Below, piece after piece: positions 33,572 through 45,559 of a stretch of 64,000 nucleotides of DNA. A program made the translations under genes and the position numbers. Within the stretch, counting starts at the first letter, position 1; each line of letters starts with the position of its first letter. The notes below the pieces were generated by a model. It saw only the letters and a program-made list of their open reading frames with translations, had not been told where the DNA came from and made no database searches. The stretch is taken from the NCBI GenBank assembly GCA_027559495.1, contig JAMXSV010000006.1, positions 2,248,116 through 2,312,115 on the forward strand, given 5' to 3'. The DNA is from Aurifilum marmelostoma. Lineage: Eukaryota > Ascomycota > Sordariomycetes > Diaporthales > Cryphonectriaceae.

Positions 33572-35461
33572 ATGTTAAGCTTCCCGAGTAAAGGACTTTC
33601 AGACTTGCTCTTAGACCGGGACTTGCTTTATGCTTTGGTTGTAGGGATTTCCGTTATCCTCCTTCTTTTCAAGTTCCTCCGGCATGAAAACAGACGTTTC
33701 AACGTACCTATTCTGGGTTATGCATCAAAGTTCGAACCCACTGTTGTGTTGAAAAGCAGATTTACACTAGGTGCCAGGGACATTATAAAGGGCGCATACC
33801 AAAGAGTAAGGTCGAAAGTGCGAACGCGGTCTTTTAATCTCATCTGACATTTTGGCAGATGAAAGACAAGCCATTTGTGCTTCTTCGATACGACGTCGAC
33901 TTCATGGTGCTTCCTACCAAATATCTGGAGGAAATCAGATTAATTCCTATCTCGAAGCTTAGTGCACGAGGAGCCCAAGTAGGCGTGGGTACAAAGTTGC
34001 TTGCTGAGGTCACTCATTTTAACATGAAAGCAATTAATTAACGTGATATTGGTGCTTTAACAGAATTTAGAGCCGAAATGGACCGGAGTTGATTTCTTGA
34101 TGCACTCCAACTTACACATCAACGTTCTCAAGCAAAAACTAATACCTGAACTTTGGAAATACGTCGACTCTGCGAGAGACGAGTTGATTTACGGCTGGGA
34201 CCTCGAGGTTGTGGAAGCAAATGGTGAGCCTGCTCTTGTACGAAAGTCACGCAGAAACCAAAGGCTGACGGATGCTGAGTGGACCAAGGTTAATCTCGAG
34301 TATTCTATGCGCATGGTGGTGGCTCGTATGACAGCTAGGGTCTTTATGGGAGGTCCTGTCTGTCGAGACCCAGAGTGGCTAAGGATCTCGCTTGATTTCT
34401 CGATCGACATGTTCAAGACAACATTTGGGCTGAAGATGTTCCCTCCCTGGTTATATTTCATCGCCATTTATCTTGTGCCCGCCAGGTGGCGATCCCAACG
34501 ACAGCTGCGAAAGGCACAGAAATTCGTTCGAATCCCGATGGACAAACATGAACGAGCCATTGAATCCGGTGGAACCGAGGAAGATACGCTCCTAAACTGG
34601 CAGCTCGACAACGCCCAACCTGAGGAGAGAGAGATCCCGGAAATGGCTGCCCGGCAATGCATACTTACTTTGGCCAGCATCCATACCACAGCGATGACTA
34701 CGGTCAACATAATTTATGATCTTTGCGCCAATCCGGAGTGGTTTCCCGTCATGGTCGAGGAAGTTGACGCGATCTTCGACAAAATAGGAGTACCAGGAGT
34801 CAGATGGGGAGAACAAACGGATTCAGACATCAGTTCGAAAGATTGGATCACAGGACTGCAGAAAATTGACAGTCTCTTTGTGGAGAGCCAGAGGCACAAT
34901 CCAGTGATTCTTCGTGAGTGTGAAAGAAATACAACTTTTTCAAATTAAGAAAGCCTTGTTGCTGATAATCAGGTTTTCCTCCGGCTAGTCAATCCGCAGC
35001 GACTGGCCAAAGAGCCGGTAACGTTCAAAGACGGGACGCACATTCCTGCAGGTACCAGGGTCGCCTTTCCCATGTATGACCATCACATGGACCCCAGTAT
35101 ATTCCCAGATCCGGAGGTTTTCGACCCACTGAGAAGCTACCGCCAGCGACGGTCGTCACCAGATCAACAGCATAAGCACATGGCTGGACAGACATCGCCC
35201 GATAATCTCTCGTTCGGCTATGGTAATCAGGCATGTAGTGGGAGACAATTTGCAGTGGCAGAAATCAAGTTGATTCTGGGGCGGCTTCTTCACGAGTACG
35301 AATTCAAGCTCCCCGAGGGAAAAAAGCGGCCCAAGGTCCAGTATATCAACGAAAATGTCTTCACAGACCAACAGGCCACGGTGCTCATGCGCAAACGCAG
35401 ACGACAGGTTGGATCGACCCTTGACCCACTGCATGTGCTTTATGGTTCACGGGAGAGGTGA
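33572..35461 (+). CDS. Cytochrome P450, ent-kaurene-oxidase-like
   Basis: Four exons (to 33805, 33859-33978, 34064-34913, 34989-35461) whose lengths sum to whole codons; 558 residues from Met at 33572 (Kozak-like CACCATG), or 606 from 33428. A membrane anchor (LLYALVVGISVILLLF) starts the short form. P450 landmarks are the I-helix ASIHTTAMTT, the ExxR in FVESQR, and the haem loop FGYGNQACSGRQ with the cysteine ligand. The last acceptor is CGGCTAG at 34988, which gives the family spacing QRHNPVILLNPQR; the more obvious AG before it would shift the frame. IHTT in the I-helix is usual in fungal diterpene P450s of the ent-kaurene oxidase type (CYP503-like). These oxidise diterpene scaffolds at the ER. 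With the cyclase 760 bases downstream it probably served a diterpenoid pathway. The gene is intact by eye. Confidence 0.88.
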
Positions 35462-36222
35462 TATATCGAGAGGAATCGTTCCATATCTGCAGGATTATCT
35501 TAGCAGATCCTTGTAGTTACAGCACTCTCAACATGGCCTCTCACGAGCGACGTTTCGTACCTGGCTGTGAATGGTGTACAGGAATAGTGGAAACAAGTTA
35601 CATTTTACACAGCCGGCATGGAATGAATGTTCATTGCGTAGTACTGCCATGTGCATAAGCTGAGACCTTGAACGTTACTAATTAGTGAATTGTGGAAACT
35701 GCGTGGTCAAGACTACGCGGGGTCGAAGAGTCCTGGACTCCATTGGAATGACTAACTCTTTTCTTGTCCGAAAAGGTCACCTGGTCAAGAAGTTGATGGA
35801 AATAAAAGCGAAAAGATTTGATCAAGGTGGCTAAGGGCATGTTGCGATGTTTCCTGATGGTTCGCTGCGGTTGGTTCCATTGTCCATGAAACTCTGGTTC
35901 GCTATTGTGGATCGCAAGCATGCAGGAGCAGGCTTGCCGCCTATCTTACCAACATGTTGTTGGAAGGAAAATCGAGACGAAGGATCGCTGATCATCCCCT
36001 GCAAGAAGCTGTTGGGCGGAGGCATTACCACAAACGGTCTCACGATTGTAGTCCGACCATGTCGGACTTTTGACCTTCACAGTGCGAAGTATTGGGTGAT
36101 TCCTGGGTAAGGATAAATCGCTCAACATGGGTGGAATAGCGTAGAGATATTTGCGATAAACACATCCATGAGTTTATGTTTCCGTTTGCTTCTTCACCTA
36201 CCAATTCCAATACCCTCCAAAC
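35462..36222. other. Intergenic between P450 and diterpene cyclase
   Basis: Frames on both strands at 35682-36128 have no family motif. Holds the 3' end of the P450 and promoter of the cyclase. Confidence 0.4.
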
Positions 36223-37685
36223 ATGGACTCCCTACGGCACAGGGGTGACAATCTCGTCACCCGGATGGCGCTGCTATGCTCTTCTGGCTGTATCAAGCAT
36301 CCTGGATCTTTTTCATCATCTGTCTATGATACTGCTTGGTTGTCTATGATTCAGAAGCCCCCAGGATCTGGCGTCTGGCTATTCCCTGAGTGTTTTGGCT
36401 TTCTGCTGGATCACCAGCTTCCGTGCGGTTCCTGGCAGTCGTACGCCACGACAGCGGACGGCATTCTCAACACAGCTGCGGCCCTTCTTGCACTCAAAGC
36501 ACATGTCAAAGTTTCTCCAACCAATACAGATTGGAAACGCAGGAGTGAAAAAGCGACAGCCGCTCTTCAAGGGATGCTACAAAGCTGGGACATCTTATCG
36601 AGTGACCAGGTCGGTTTCGAGATCCTTATCGTCAATATCCTAAATCTTCTCATTAAAGAAGAAGTCGAGATCGAATTTCCAGATTATTTACAGCTGAAGC
36701 ATCTCTATAATTCCAAGTTGGAAAAGCTGCCTGCATCCTATATCGAAAAAACTCCATCAATACTATACTATTCGCTTAAGGCTTTTATTAAATATATCAA
36801 CTTTAATACAATTAGATATTAGCGATAAGTCGATAGGTCTATATTCGGATAGCTATCCTTAACTGCAGCGTATCTAATAAATTTGTCTGTTTGGGATAAT
36901 AAGGCTAAAGCATACCTTAAAGCTGCAGTAGAGCATAGCAGTAGCTCCTGGGACAAAGGTGCGCCTTCTGCCTAGCCAACAACATATTTTAATATTATTT
37001 GGGTAAGTCTAATACTAGCAAACTCTAAAGTATTATTTGCAGAATTAGTCTCCTAATTTAGAGAAATATGCCTTCTCTATTACTAATGCGTATATTAATA
37101 GGTAATCACTACCCTTATAGAAGGCAGGTGCTATACTAATAAGACCAAAGCATTTACTATTGCTATATTCTTTAAGGAAGCTCTCTAGGACCAAAATTAG
37201 CTTATTGGATTTTGTAAAAGACAATCTAGCCTCCTTCTATTTGCATATACTTAATAAATTAAACTAACTCTCTACCTATAGCCAGATTCATACTGCTAAA
37301 CGCAGATAATACTGTAAAGGCTATTATAACGGTTTAGCTTTTGGGTCTTAGTACTAATATCCAGCCTCTAATCGCTGCATATAAGGCTAAGGACCACTTT
37401 AGGACTTATCAAAGCAAACAAAACCTTAGCATCTTAACTAATTATAATATCTTATTAGCTATACTTATACAGAAAGATCTATTACCCTTCATTCCCTAAA
37501 TTTTAATTATTGCCTAATTTTTATATTATTAGGTTTCTCTAGGCATTATATACGATAAATAGGTAAGTACGCATATTTCCTTAAGTAATTTTGCAATCTA
37601 ATTATCTAATTCTATAGCATATTTATAAGCTATACTAGATAATGCTTCTCTTGCAAGCCTTTAGCCTATTATATAAGACCTCTAA
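36223..37685 (+). pseudogene. Class II diterpene cyclase (ent-kaurene/copalyl synthase type), RIP-killed and interrupted
   Basis: A clean open frame of 199 codons from ATG 36223 carries the family's N-terminal text SSVYDTAWLSMI and WLFPECFGFLLD, then LPCGSWQSY and DGILNTAAALLALK. After codon 199 stops appear but homology goes on in the same region: TAAYLINLSVWDNKAKAYL, SSSWDKGAPSA, PTTYFNIIWV, then near 37299-37347 NADNTVKAI with LLGLSTNIQPLIAAYKAKDHFRTYQ. The position of NADN is the catalytic DxDD (usual DADDTAKA), so the protonating aspartates are lost. Stops are consistent with TGG or CAG turned into TAG by RIP. Homology fades at about 37680, where the left LTR of a gypsy element begins. 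The C-terminal class I (DDxxD) half was not found after the element. The enzyme would have cyclised geranylgeranyl diphosphate. Confidence 0.85.
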
Positions 37686-38147
37686 TATAATAAGCACTGC
37701 AGTAATCCGAAAATCCTTAAGTACTAATTAGGTTTATACTAATAAGAGCAATATCAAAGTGCTAAGTCCTTAAATATAGAACTATACAAGTCCTAATAAA
37801 TAATGCAAGTATTTACTGCCTTTAAAGCTACTTAGTATATAAGAATAAATACTTAGATTAATAACTAAAGAGCTATATACGAAATCTATCTAATAGTAAT
37901 AAGCATATCCTTATATAGCTAATTTCTTAAAGTAGCTTATTAGGATTACTAATAATCTAAATAATCTAGCTTACTAGATTATTAGATAATCTAATAATCT
38001 AGCTCGCTAAATTATTAAATAATCTAATAATTTATAACTCTAATCCTAGATTATATAATCAATATTACTTATTAAAATATTAAGTTCCTAATACTTAGTC
38101 CCTATTGCTTAGAACTTATTAGTAATCTATATATTAGATAGATTATA
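37686..38147 (-). repeat. LTR, left copy (3' LTR of the element)
   Basis: Starts TATAATAAGCAC and ends GATTATA. It is 462 bases, 33 longer than the right copy, because a unit containing AGATAATCTAATAATCTAG is duplicated near 37970-38035. The termini read as RIP-changed TGTAA...TTACA. More C-to-T and G-to-A changes than the right copy at several shared positions. Confidence 0.8.
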
Positions 38148-41100
38148 ATATTATTTCTCTTTTATTAATTATTATCTTTAATAATCTTTTATAAGTTTCT
38201 TAACTTATTATCTATTTATATAATTATACTTTCCTAATCGAGATATCTTCTAGGGTTACTAAATTTTATACTTTTAAATCTTATTCTAAGAAGTTTCTTA
38301 AAAAGAATGCCCTTCTTTCTAATATTCTGCAAAATGCTATTATATACCTCCTTATTTATTCTATAAGAGCTAGGGGATCTCTTCTTATTAGATTTCTCTT
38401 TTAGATTTATTTTGCTATACTAAGTATATTTAGCTTAATTATTCTTACTATAATATTTAGGGCCTTAATGCTTCTAAAATGCGCAATATTGCTATATAGC
38501 ACTAGAAGTTAGAGAATAAATTTTAAGCAGCTAAGAAGAAAGTCCTTTATTTATATAAGCAAAAGCAGATATAATTTAAACAAATAATATATACTATGCA
38601 TTATAGTCTTAATAATATAGAGGAGCTAAAGCGCATAAAGGCTAAAGAAGCTAAAGTAGAGCATTATTATGCTATAGAGAAGAGAAGAGCTATAGAGAGC
38701 TTAGTCTTTAAGAATTCTCTTTCTAAAAATTTTAATACTCTAGTTTCTAACTTTTCTTTAGTAAACTAAAGCTAAGAGTTATTTAGTCTAGAGCAATTTT
38801 ATAATTAAGCAAGTTTATCTTATTCTTAAAGTAAAAGTATATTCTAAAATTCTTTAATAAGTTCTTTACTAATATTTGCAAATCTTTTCTATAAATCTTT
38901 GCTATTATTATAATTCTTCTATTAGACTAAGTATTAATATTCTTTTTTTATTTCTTTGCTTTAAAGATTTTATTAATTTTATATTATTTATTATTTAGTT
39001 TAATAAGCTTATTATATATAAGTTCTGCTATATTTAGAGCTAGTTTTAAAAGTAAAATATAGAAGATTAAGTATAGCTTTTTATATAGAATTGCAAGTTT
39101 ATAATTAACTAGTAAAATTCTTTATATAATTTTAAAAATCTTAGTTTTTTATAATTAAGTTTATTATTAAGTTATATTATTTTAATATTTTTTTATTTTA
39201 AGTAAATTTTATTTCCCTTTTTTAAGATTAATTCCTTAATCTTCTTAAAATTAGCTATAATTATTATTTATTCTTTAATCTTTTTAAGTTTTGCTTAAAG
39301 ATCTTTATAAATATGCTTTATTTTATATAACTTTTAGATAGCATCTTTAGCATTTATGCTAAAAGTTATCTTATAATATGCTATAAAATTATATCTATAT
39401 AGGGCATAGAAGAGTAAAACTTTTATAATACTTATATTTGCACTATTATATATAAATTCTGCAAATAGTAATTATTCTACCTAATTATTTTATTATTAGT
39501 TAATATAGTAGTATGAATACTATTTTATAATTTAATTAATATATTCTATTTATTTATTTATTTTTAAGTAAAATATAATAAAAAGTTATTATTTTAATTT
39601 AAGTAATTTAGTAAGTAAGATTTAAAATTTAGATATAAATTTTCTATCTCTATTAAATATAATTTCTTATAGCATTCTATATTTACTTATAATTATTCTA
39701 AATATTATATAAGCAAGTTCTTCTGCTATACTGCTTTTCTTATAAAATAAGAAATAAGCATACTTACTTAATTTATAAACTACTACTAAAATGCTATTAA
39801 ATTATATTTTAGTTAAGGGTTTTTATAAGAATAGTAGCTTAATAATAAAGTTTAGGCTAATAAAAGATTAAATAGTGCTAGATATTAGTAAGAATTATAC
39901 TAGTTTATAAAGCTTATATTTATCTGCCTTATTTTTATTATAGCTATTATAATTCTTTAAGAGATTTGCAATTCTCTTCTTAAATTCTAGCAGATTTTAA
40001 TATCTTAAAATCCTATTATATATAGCTCTAATTCCTTAATAACTATATACTAGTGCTTTATATATATCTTTAATATACTAATCTTATTCTTTTAGGGTTA
40101 TTTATTTTAGTTTTTTTCCTTTATAGCTAATTCTAAGGGTAATATTTAGTTCTCTATATGCATTAGTAAGATTCTCTTCCTTATTTTTCTTAAAGATATT
40201 CTAAATTTCTTCTTTAATATAATTTCTATAATTTAATTATCTGCTAAAAGCATCTGCTTTAGCATTTTCTTTTCCTTACATATAAATAACTTTAAAGTTA
40301 AATTATAATAGATATTCTGCCTATCTTACTTATTATTAATTTAAAACTTTTATTATTTTAAATAAAGTAAGACTCTTATAGTCTAAAAATACCTTAATTA
40401 TATATTTAGTATTAATAAAATAGTATTTTTATTTCTTAAATGCTTTTACTATAGCTATAAGTTCTTTATTAGGTATTTTATATTATAGTTCTAGTTTATT
40501 AAATTTTTTAAAAAAGTTAGCAATTAAGCATAAGCATTTTTAATTATCTTATTAGTTAAGTTCTCTGCTAAATGCATAATTTAATAAATTTATTTAAAGC
40601 TTATATTCCTTTTCTAGATTAAATCTTTCTAAAATTAGATCTTTTATAACTAGTTCCTTAATTTTATTAAAGGCGTTATTTTCTTAGTTTAACTAAAGAA
40701 ATAGTTATTCCTTTTTAGTAAGATTTATAAAAAGTTTAGCAATTTTGCTATATCTGCTAATAAATTATTAATAGAAATTAGTATAATTAAGAAATGCTTT
40801 AATATTTATAATATTTTTAGATTTAAGCTATTTTTTAAATGCCTATATTTTATTTTTCTATATTTAAATATATTCTAATTTAATTATATATTTAAGATAG
40901 TTAACTTTCTAAATATAAAAGTAACTTTTTATTAATTTAATTAGAAATTCAGCATTCTAAAGTATTTATAGCATAATTCTAATATATTGCTTATGCATTT
41001 TAAGTTCTTTAAAGTAGATAAAAATATTATTAAAGTAAATAATAATAAAAATATTAAGAAATTTATAAAGAATATAGTTAATTATTTCTTAAAATAATGC

Positions 41101-44058
41101 AAGTATATTAATTAATCTAAAAAGCATAATTAGATATTTAAAGTATTTATAGTAAATTCGAATTGCTATTTTCTAAATATTATCTTAATTAATTGCTTTA
41201 TACTAAACTAAATATTTAAGGGTTTAGTAATAAGATTTTCTTATAGTTTAATTATTTATATTCTAAAGCTTTTTATTATTGCTTTAAGGCAAATTATTCT
41301 TCTAAAGATTTTATTTCTATTATTATATTAACCCGCTAGCGCTTTAGTATTAGTTAGATTTGCTTTTTGCTAAATTCTTCTTTATAATTAATTAGAGCAT
41401 TTATTATTCTTATTTTCTATTATTTTCTTCTTAATTTAAAAGTATATATAGATTTATTCAAGCACTTTTATTCTAGATAATACTTAGTAACTAAATCTTA
41501 TTCTATGCTATTAATTATAACTATCTTTCTAAATATAGCTTATTTTTATAAGATTTAGCTAATAGTCTAATTAATTCGAGAATTATGCTTTTTAAGCTAA
41601 GGAAGTTCCAAAATTAGCTTATATTATACTATATCTATAATATTAAAAAAAACCTTAATTATATATCCTTATATTTATATAAGTAGATAATTAGTTTCCT
41701 TATTAACTATACCAAAATTATATATAACTAGCTTTTCTTCTATAATGCTAAAAGTATAAGATTATTCCTTCTATTTCTATTATAGTTATGCTTAATTAAT
41801 AATATATAGATATATATAGTTTCCTTAAGCGCTACTATTTAATAGTGCGCTATATTTCCTTTTATAGATATATATATTAATAATAATATAAGCATAATTT
41901 ATTTTAAAGGCTTTATATAAAGACTATCCTAATCTAATTATCTATAGTCTTATTATAGGCAATCCTATTCTTTTAGGGTTCTTCTAGCTACTTGTTAGGC
42001 TAGCGCCTTAGCTTATTATTATGCATACTTATAATGCTTTCTATTATACTGCTATATATGCTAAGTATATGCTTTGCTTTATATATAAATAGTATAGTTT
42101 TCTATTAAGCATTGCTACTATTTGCATTTTCTTTTTATGCAAGGCTTTAAGCAATCTTCTAGTAGTTTAATAAAAGCATTATTATACTTCTTATTTAATA
42201 CTTCTCTAAATCAAAGCTTAAGTTCTTTATATACTTAAATAATTTAGCTAAATTCGCGTATTAGGAATTATTTATGCTTAACTTTATCTTTAAAATAAAC
42301 TTAGCAGCTATAGTATATATATAAGATCTATACTAGCTAGTAGTATTTAAAATAGAATGCATTAATTTTAGAATCCTTTAGATTTTCTGCCTTATAATTT
42401 TAGATAGGGATACTCCTAAAGAGCTCCTTTAGTAATATTTTATATATAAGATATTTTATTTAGATATTATTTTCTAAAGCATAGAAGCTAATACTGCTTT
42501 GCCTACTAGTTAATGCTAATTTTTCTAAATTGCTTATATATTATATAATAGGCTTAGATAGATTATTAGATTATTTATTTTGCAAGCCTTCCTCTTTAAG
42601 GATAAGTATTTTTATAATACTTTCTTTTATAAGTATCTAAATAAAGTTTGCATTTTCTAAGTTATTATCGCGCTTATTATAGGCTAGAGATATTATAATA
42701 TTTGATATATGCTTATTATTAGTTATAAGCTATATAATGTAGTGCTATAGAAGAAGCTTTCTTAGGTCTTGCTTATCTTTAGACCCTTAGTCTATAGGAT
42801 TAGTAGAATAATTCAATTATTTATCTTTTATATAAGCTCTGCTTCTAATAGCAAGCTATTGCTATTCTTTAGGTTTTTTAGGAAACTATTCTAAACCTTT
42901 TTTCTTTAAGAAATGCAATAAGCAATTATTATTATAATATATAGTTTAATTAAGTAACTTATAATTAATAGAGTTTATTACTTACTCTATTAAAATATTT
43001 TTATTTAGATAATTAGATTCCTATTATATAATAATATTAAGCTATTATCCTTCTAATATAAATTGCTATCTTTTTCTTAGCTATCTACAATTGCAGGAAA
43101 TATATCCCTATTTGCTATAATTATAATAAATAATCTTTTAAGTATTACTATTCTATTAGTTAGTAGCATTGAGTTCTATAAGGCTAGCATATATAATGCT
43201 GCTTTATGCTATACTACTATATTAACTACTATTCCTAATTTAAAGTTTCTTACTTATATTAGCTAAAAATCTCTAAGTTTAGCTTTTTCCTTTCTTAGAC
43301 TTTTTTATTTATTATTTATATAAATAGTTATTAATGCAGATTATTTAGTTAAAGAATATTGCAAAGTCTTCTAATTAATTCTATTTAAAGATTTTATTCT
43401 TAAATTTATCCTTTAATCCTTTATAATAGTATTTTATAAGGTTCTTATCTTTCTATAGAAGCTATACTAAGAGTTGCTTAAATTTAATTATATAAGTAGA
43501 GGCTAATTTAGTCTGCTTAAGATCTATAAGTTGCTAAGCTATAGTGCATTCTTTATTAGAGTTGCTAAAAGTTTTCTTAAGAGCTTTCTTAAAGCTTGCA
43601 AAAGAATTAAATATATTTTTAGTAATCTAAGTATATATATTAAGATTATTCTAATATTCTAGATAATTGTGCAGAGATAGTTTATACTAAATAAGAGTAT
43701 CTTTTTTAAGATATATTCTAGCAAAAATAACTTCTTTATGCTTATTAGTAAATTAGGCTATATAATGCAAAAAGTATGCCCTATAATAGGTAAAAAACTT
43801 ATATAATATCTTCTAAGCTCTATTATATATAATAGGCTTATTTATCTTATAGATCTTATTAGAGGCAGCTAAAGTAGAAGCTAGAGTGCTATTCTAGCAA
43901 TATAGAATGCAAATTTATTCTTAAAGTTTAGGAATAGCATTTATTATCTATTTGTAAGTAATCTTAAGGGGGAATAAAGGAGATCCTTAAAAAGCTATTA
44001 TATTTTGTATTACTTAAAGGGATAATACTAAACTATTTTTAAATAGGAGTTATTAAAA

Positions 44059-44487
44059 TATAATAAGCACTATAGTAATTTAAAGATATTTAAGTACTAA
44101 TTAGGTTTATACTAATAAGAATAATATTAAAGTGCTAAGTCCTTAAATATAGAATTATATAAGTCCTAATAAATAATGCAAGTATTTATTGCCTTTAAGG
44201 CTACTTAGTATATAAGAATAAATACTTAGATTAATAACTAAAAAGCTATATACTAAATCTATCTAATAGTAATAAGCATATTCTTATATAGCTAGTTTCT
44301 TAAAGTAGCTTATTAGGATTATTAATAATCTAAGTAATCCAGCTTACTAGATTACTAAGTAATCTAATAATCCATAACCCTAACCCTAGATTACATAATC
44401 AATATTACTTATTAGAATATTAGGTTCTTGATACCTAGTTCCTATTGCTTAGGACCTGTTGGTGACCTGCATATTAGATAGGTTATA
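44059..44487 (-). repeat. LTR, right copy (5' LTR of the element)
   Basis: 429 bases; starts TATAATAAGCAC, ends GGTTATA. It contains AACCCTAACCCTA at 44376-44388, a short telomere-like word that is mutated in the left copy. Long stretches match the left copy exactly, for example TAATAAATGCAAGTATTT-type sequence. Confidence 0.8.
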
Positions 44488-44949
44488 ATAATAAGCCTTT
44501 AAACTCTTTATTTAGGAAATTAAGAAAGATATTTGGATATAAGATAAGTCTCTGCAATAGCTAGAAAATATAATTCTTAAAACTATATTTAGCTAAGATT
44601 ATTGCTGCAATAAATAGGTTTATAAAGAAGCATTTAGAGATTTAATCTAAATGCTAGAGTAAAAGTTTTAGTTTAAGCTTTTTTTATAAGAGTTATATAT
44701 AAGTAGAAAAAAAGGACTACTAAAATATAAAGATAGCTAGAAATATAATTATAAATAGACTCTTTAGCAATTAATTTCCTTAATTTCTATATTCTCTTTA
44801 ATTTTATTAACTTTTTACTTTCTTTAAATAGAATAGATACTAATAGGCAAGGGCATATACTAGGGCAATAGGATATTTACCTACTATTTGCCTTAAATTT
44901 ACTACCTAGCCTTAAATATATCTATTATAGATAAAGAATATATAAAGGC

Positions 44950-45200
44950 AGCAATTAATATATCTAGAGAAGTATATTATAAATTCGCTTACTAAATTTG
45001 TAAATAGACTTCTAGTAAATCTATAATAAATTTACTATAGTTAATTTAGTAAGTTTACTATAAATTCACTAGTAGTGAATTTCCTATGCCGAGGCTATAT
45101 ATTATATAGATATAGCTATTCTTATTTATAGTTAGACTAGAGAAGGCGATCCTCCTATAATATATTTGTAATGCACTGCATAGCTAGAGCTGCCTATTAA
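44950..45200 (+). repeat. Dispersed repeat, copy 2 (more mutated)
   Basis: Second copy, same orientation, of the repeat at 27240-27490. The first half is changed to A/T at many sites that are C/G in copy 1. Confidence 0.6.
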
Positions 45201-45541
45201 TAAATAATATAAACTTATATATTTATTTTAAGATTTTAAAGCTTTATTAAGTTATAGCTTAAGCTTTAAGTAAATTTAGAGAAATTAAAATTTAGTATTA
45301 ACATATTATAATGCTATAACTATTATAAATTGTTAGTACATATTAAATTTTTAAAATATCTTTATATTATTAATGTTATTTAAAAGTCTTTTACTTTTTT
45401 AAAAACTTTTTATTATATATATAATCTCTTATTAATTAAGATTCAATCTATATATTTAATATATTTATTACTAATATAGTTATAAAAATATATGCTATTA
45501 TATATAGCGAGTTTTGGTGTAAAAAGGGCTAGTGTCGGAAT

Positions 45542-45559
45542 ACTTTTGCGTACCCACTG
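45542..45559 (-). repeat. Tc1/mariner-type terminal sequence
   Basis: On the minus strand CAGTGGGTACGCAAAAGT next to a TA dinucleotide; fungal Tc1/mariner ends commonly begin TA-CAGTGGG. No partner end was found nearby, so the element is truncated or unrecognisable after RIP. Confidence 0.4.

Larger units (their letters stand above)
37686..44487 (-). mobile_element. RIP-mutated Ty3/gypsy LTR retrotransposon
   Basis: Two direct repeats bound a 6.8-kb AT-rich element. Coding remnants on the minus strand identify it: around 40240-40333 the reading WxEYLLxFNFKVIY, then GKEN and ADAFSR matches the end of gypsy RNase H (usual RWAEFLSxFxFxIxYRPGKxNxxADALSR), and around 41330-41400 YKEEFSKK matches the start of gypsy reverse transcriptase. 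All frames have many stops. The transcription strand is therefore minus, with the 5' LTR at the right. A separate plus-strand stretch at 38560-38760 rich in Glu/Lys codons may be gag of another nested element. No clear target-site duplication (left flank TCTAA, right flank ATAAT). The insertion interrupts the diterpene cyclase. Confidence 0.8.

Noticed and set aside
38560..38760. Glu/Lys-rich plus-strand reading as a transposase or gag tail
   Set aside because: Stops in all frames and no diagnostic motif; left as an unassigned part of the repeat block.
44488..44900. Possible continuation of the diterpene cyclase (class I half) to the right of the retrotransposon
   Set aside because: Readings in all three frames gave no DDxxD or other terpene-synthase text that I could trust.
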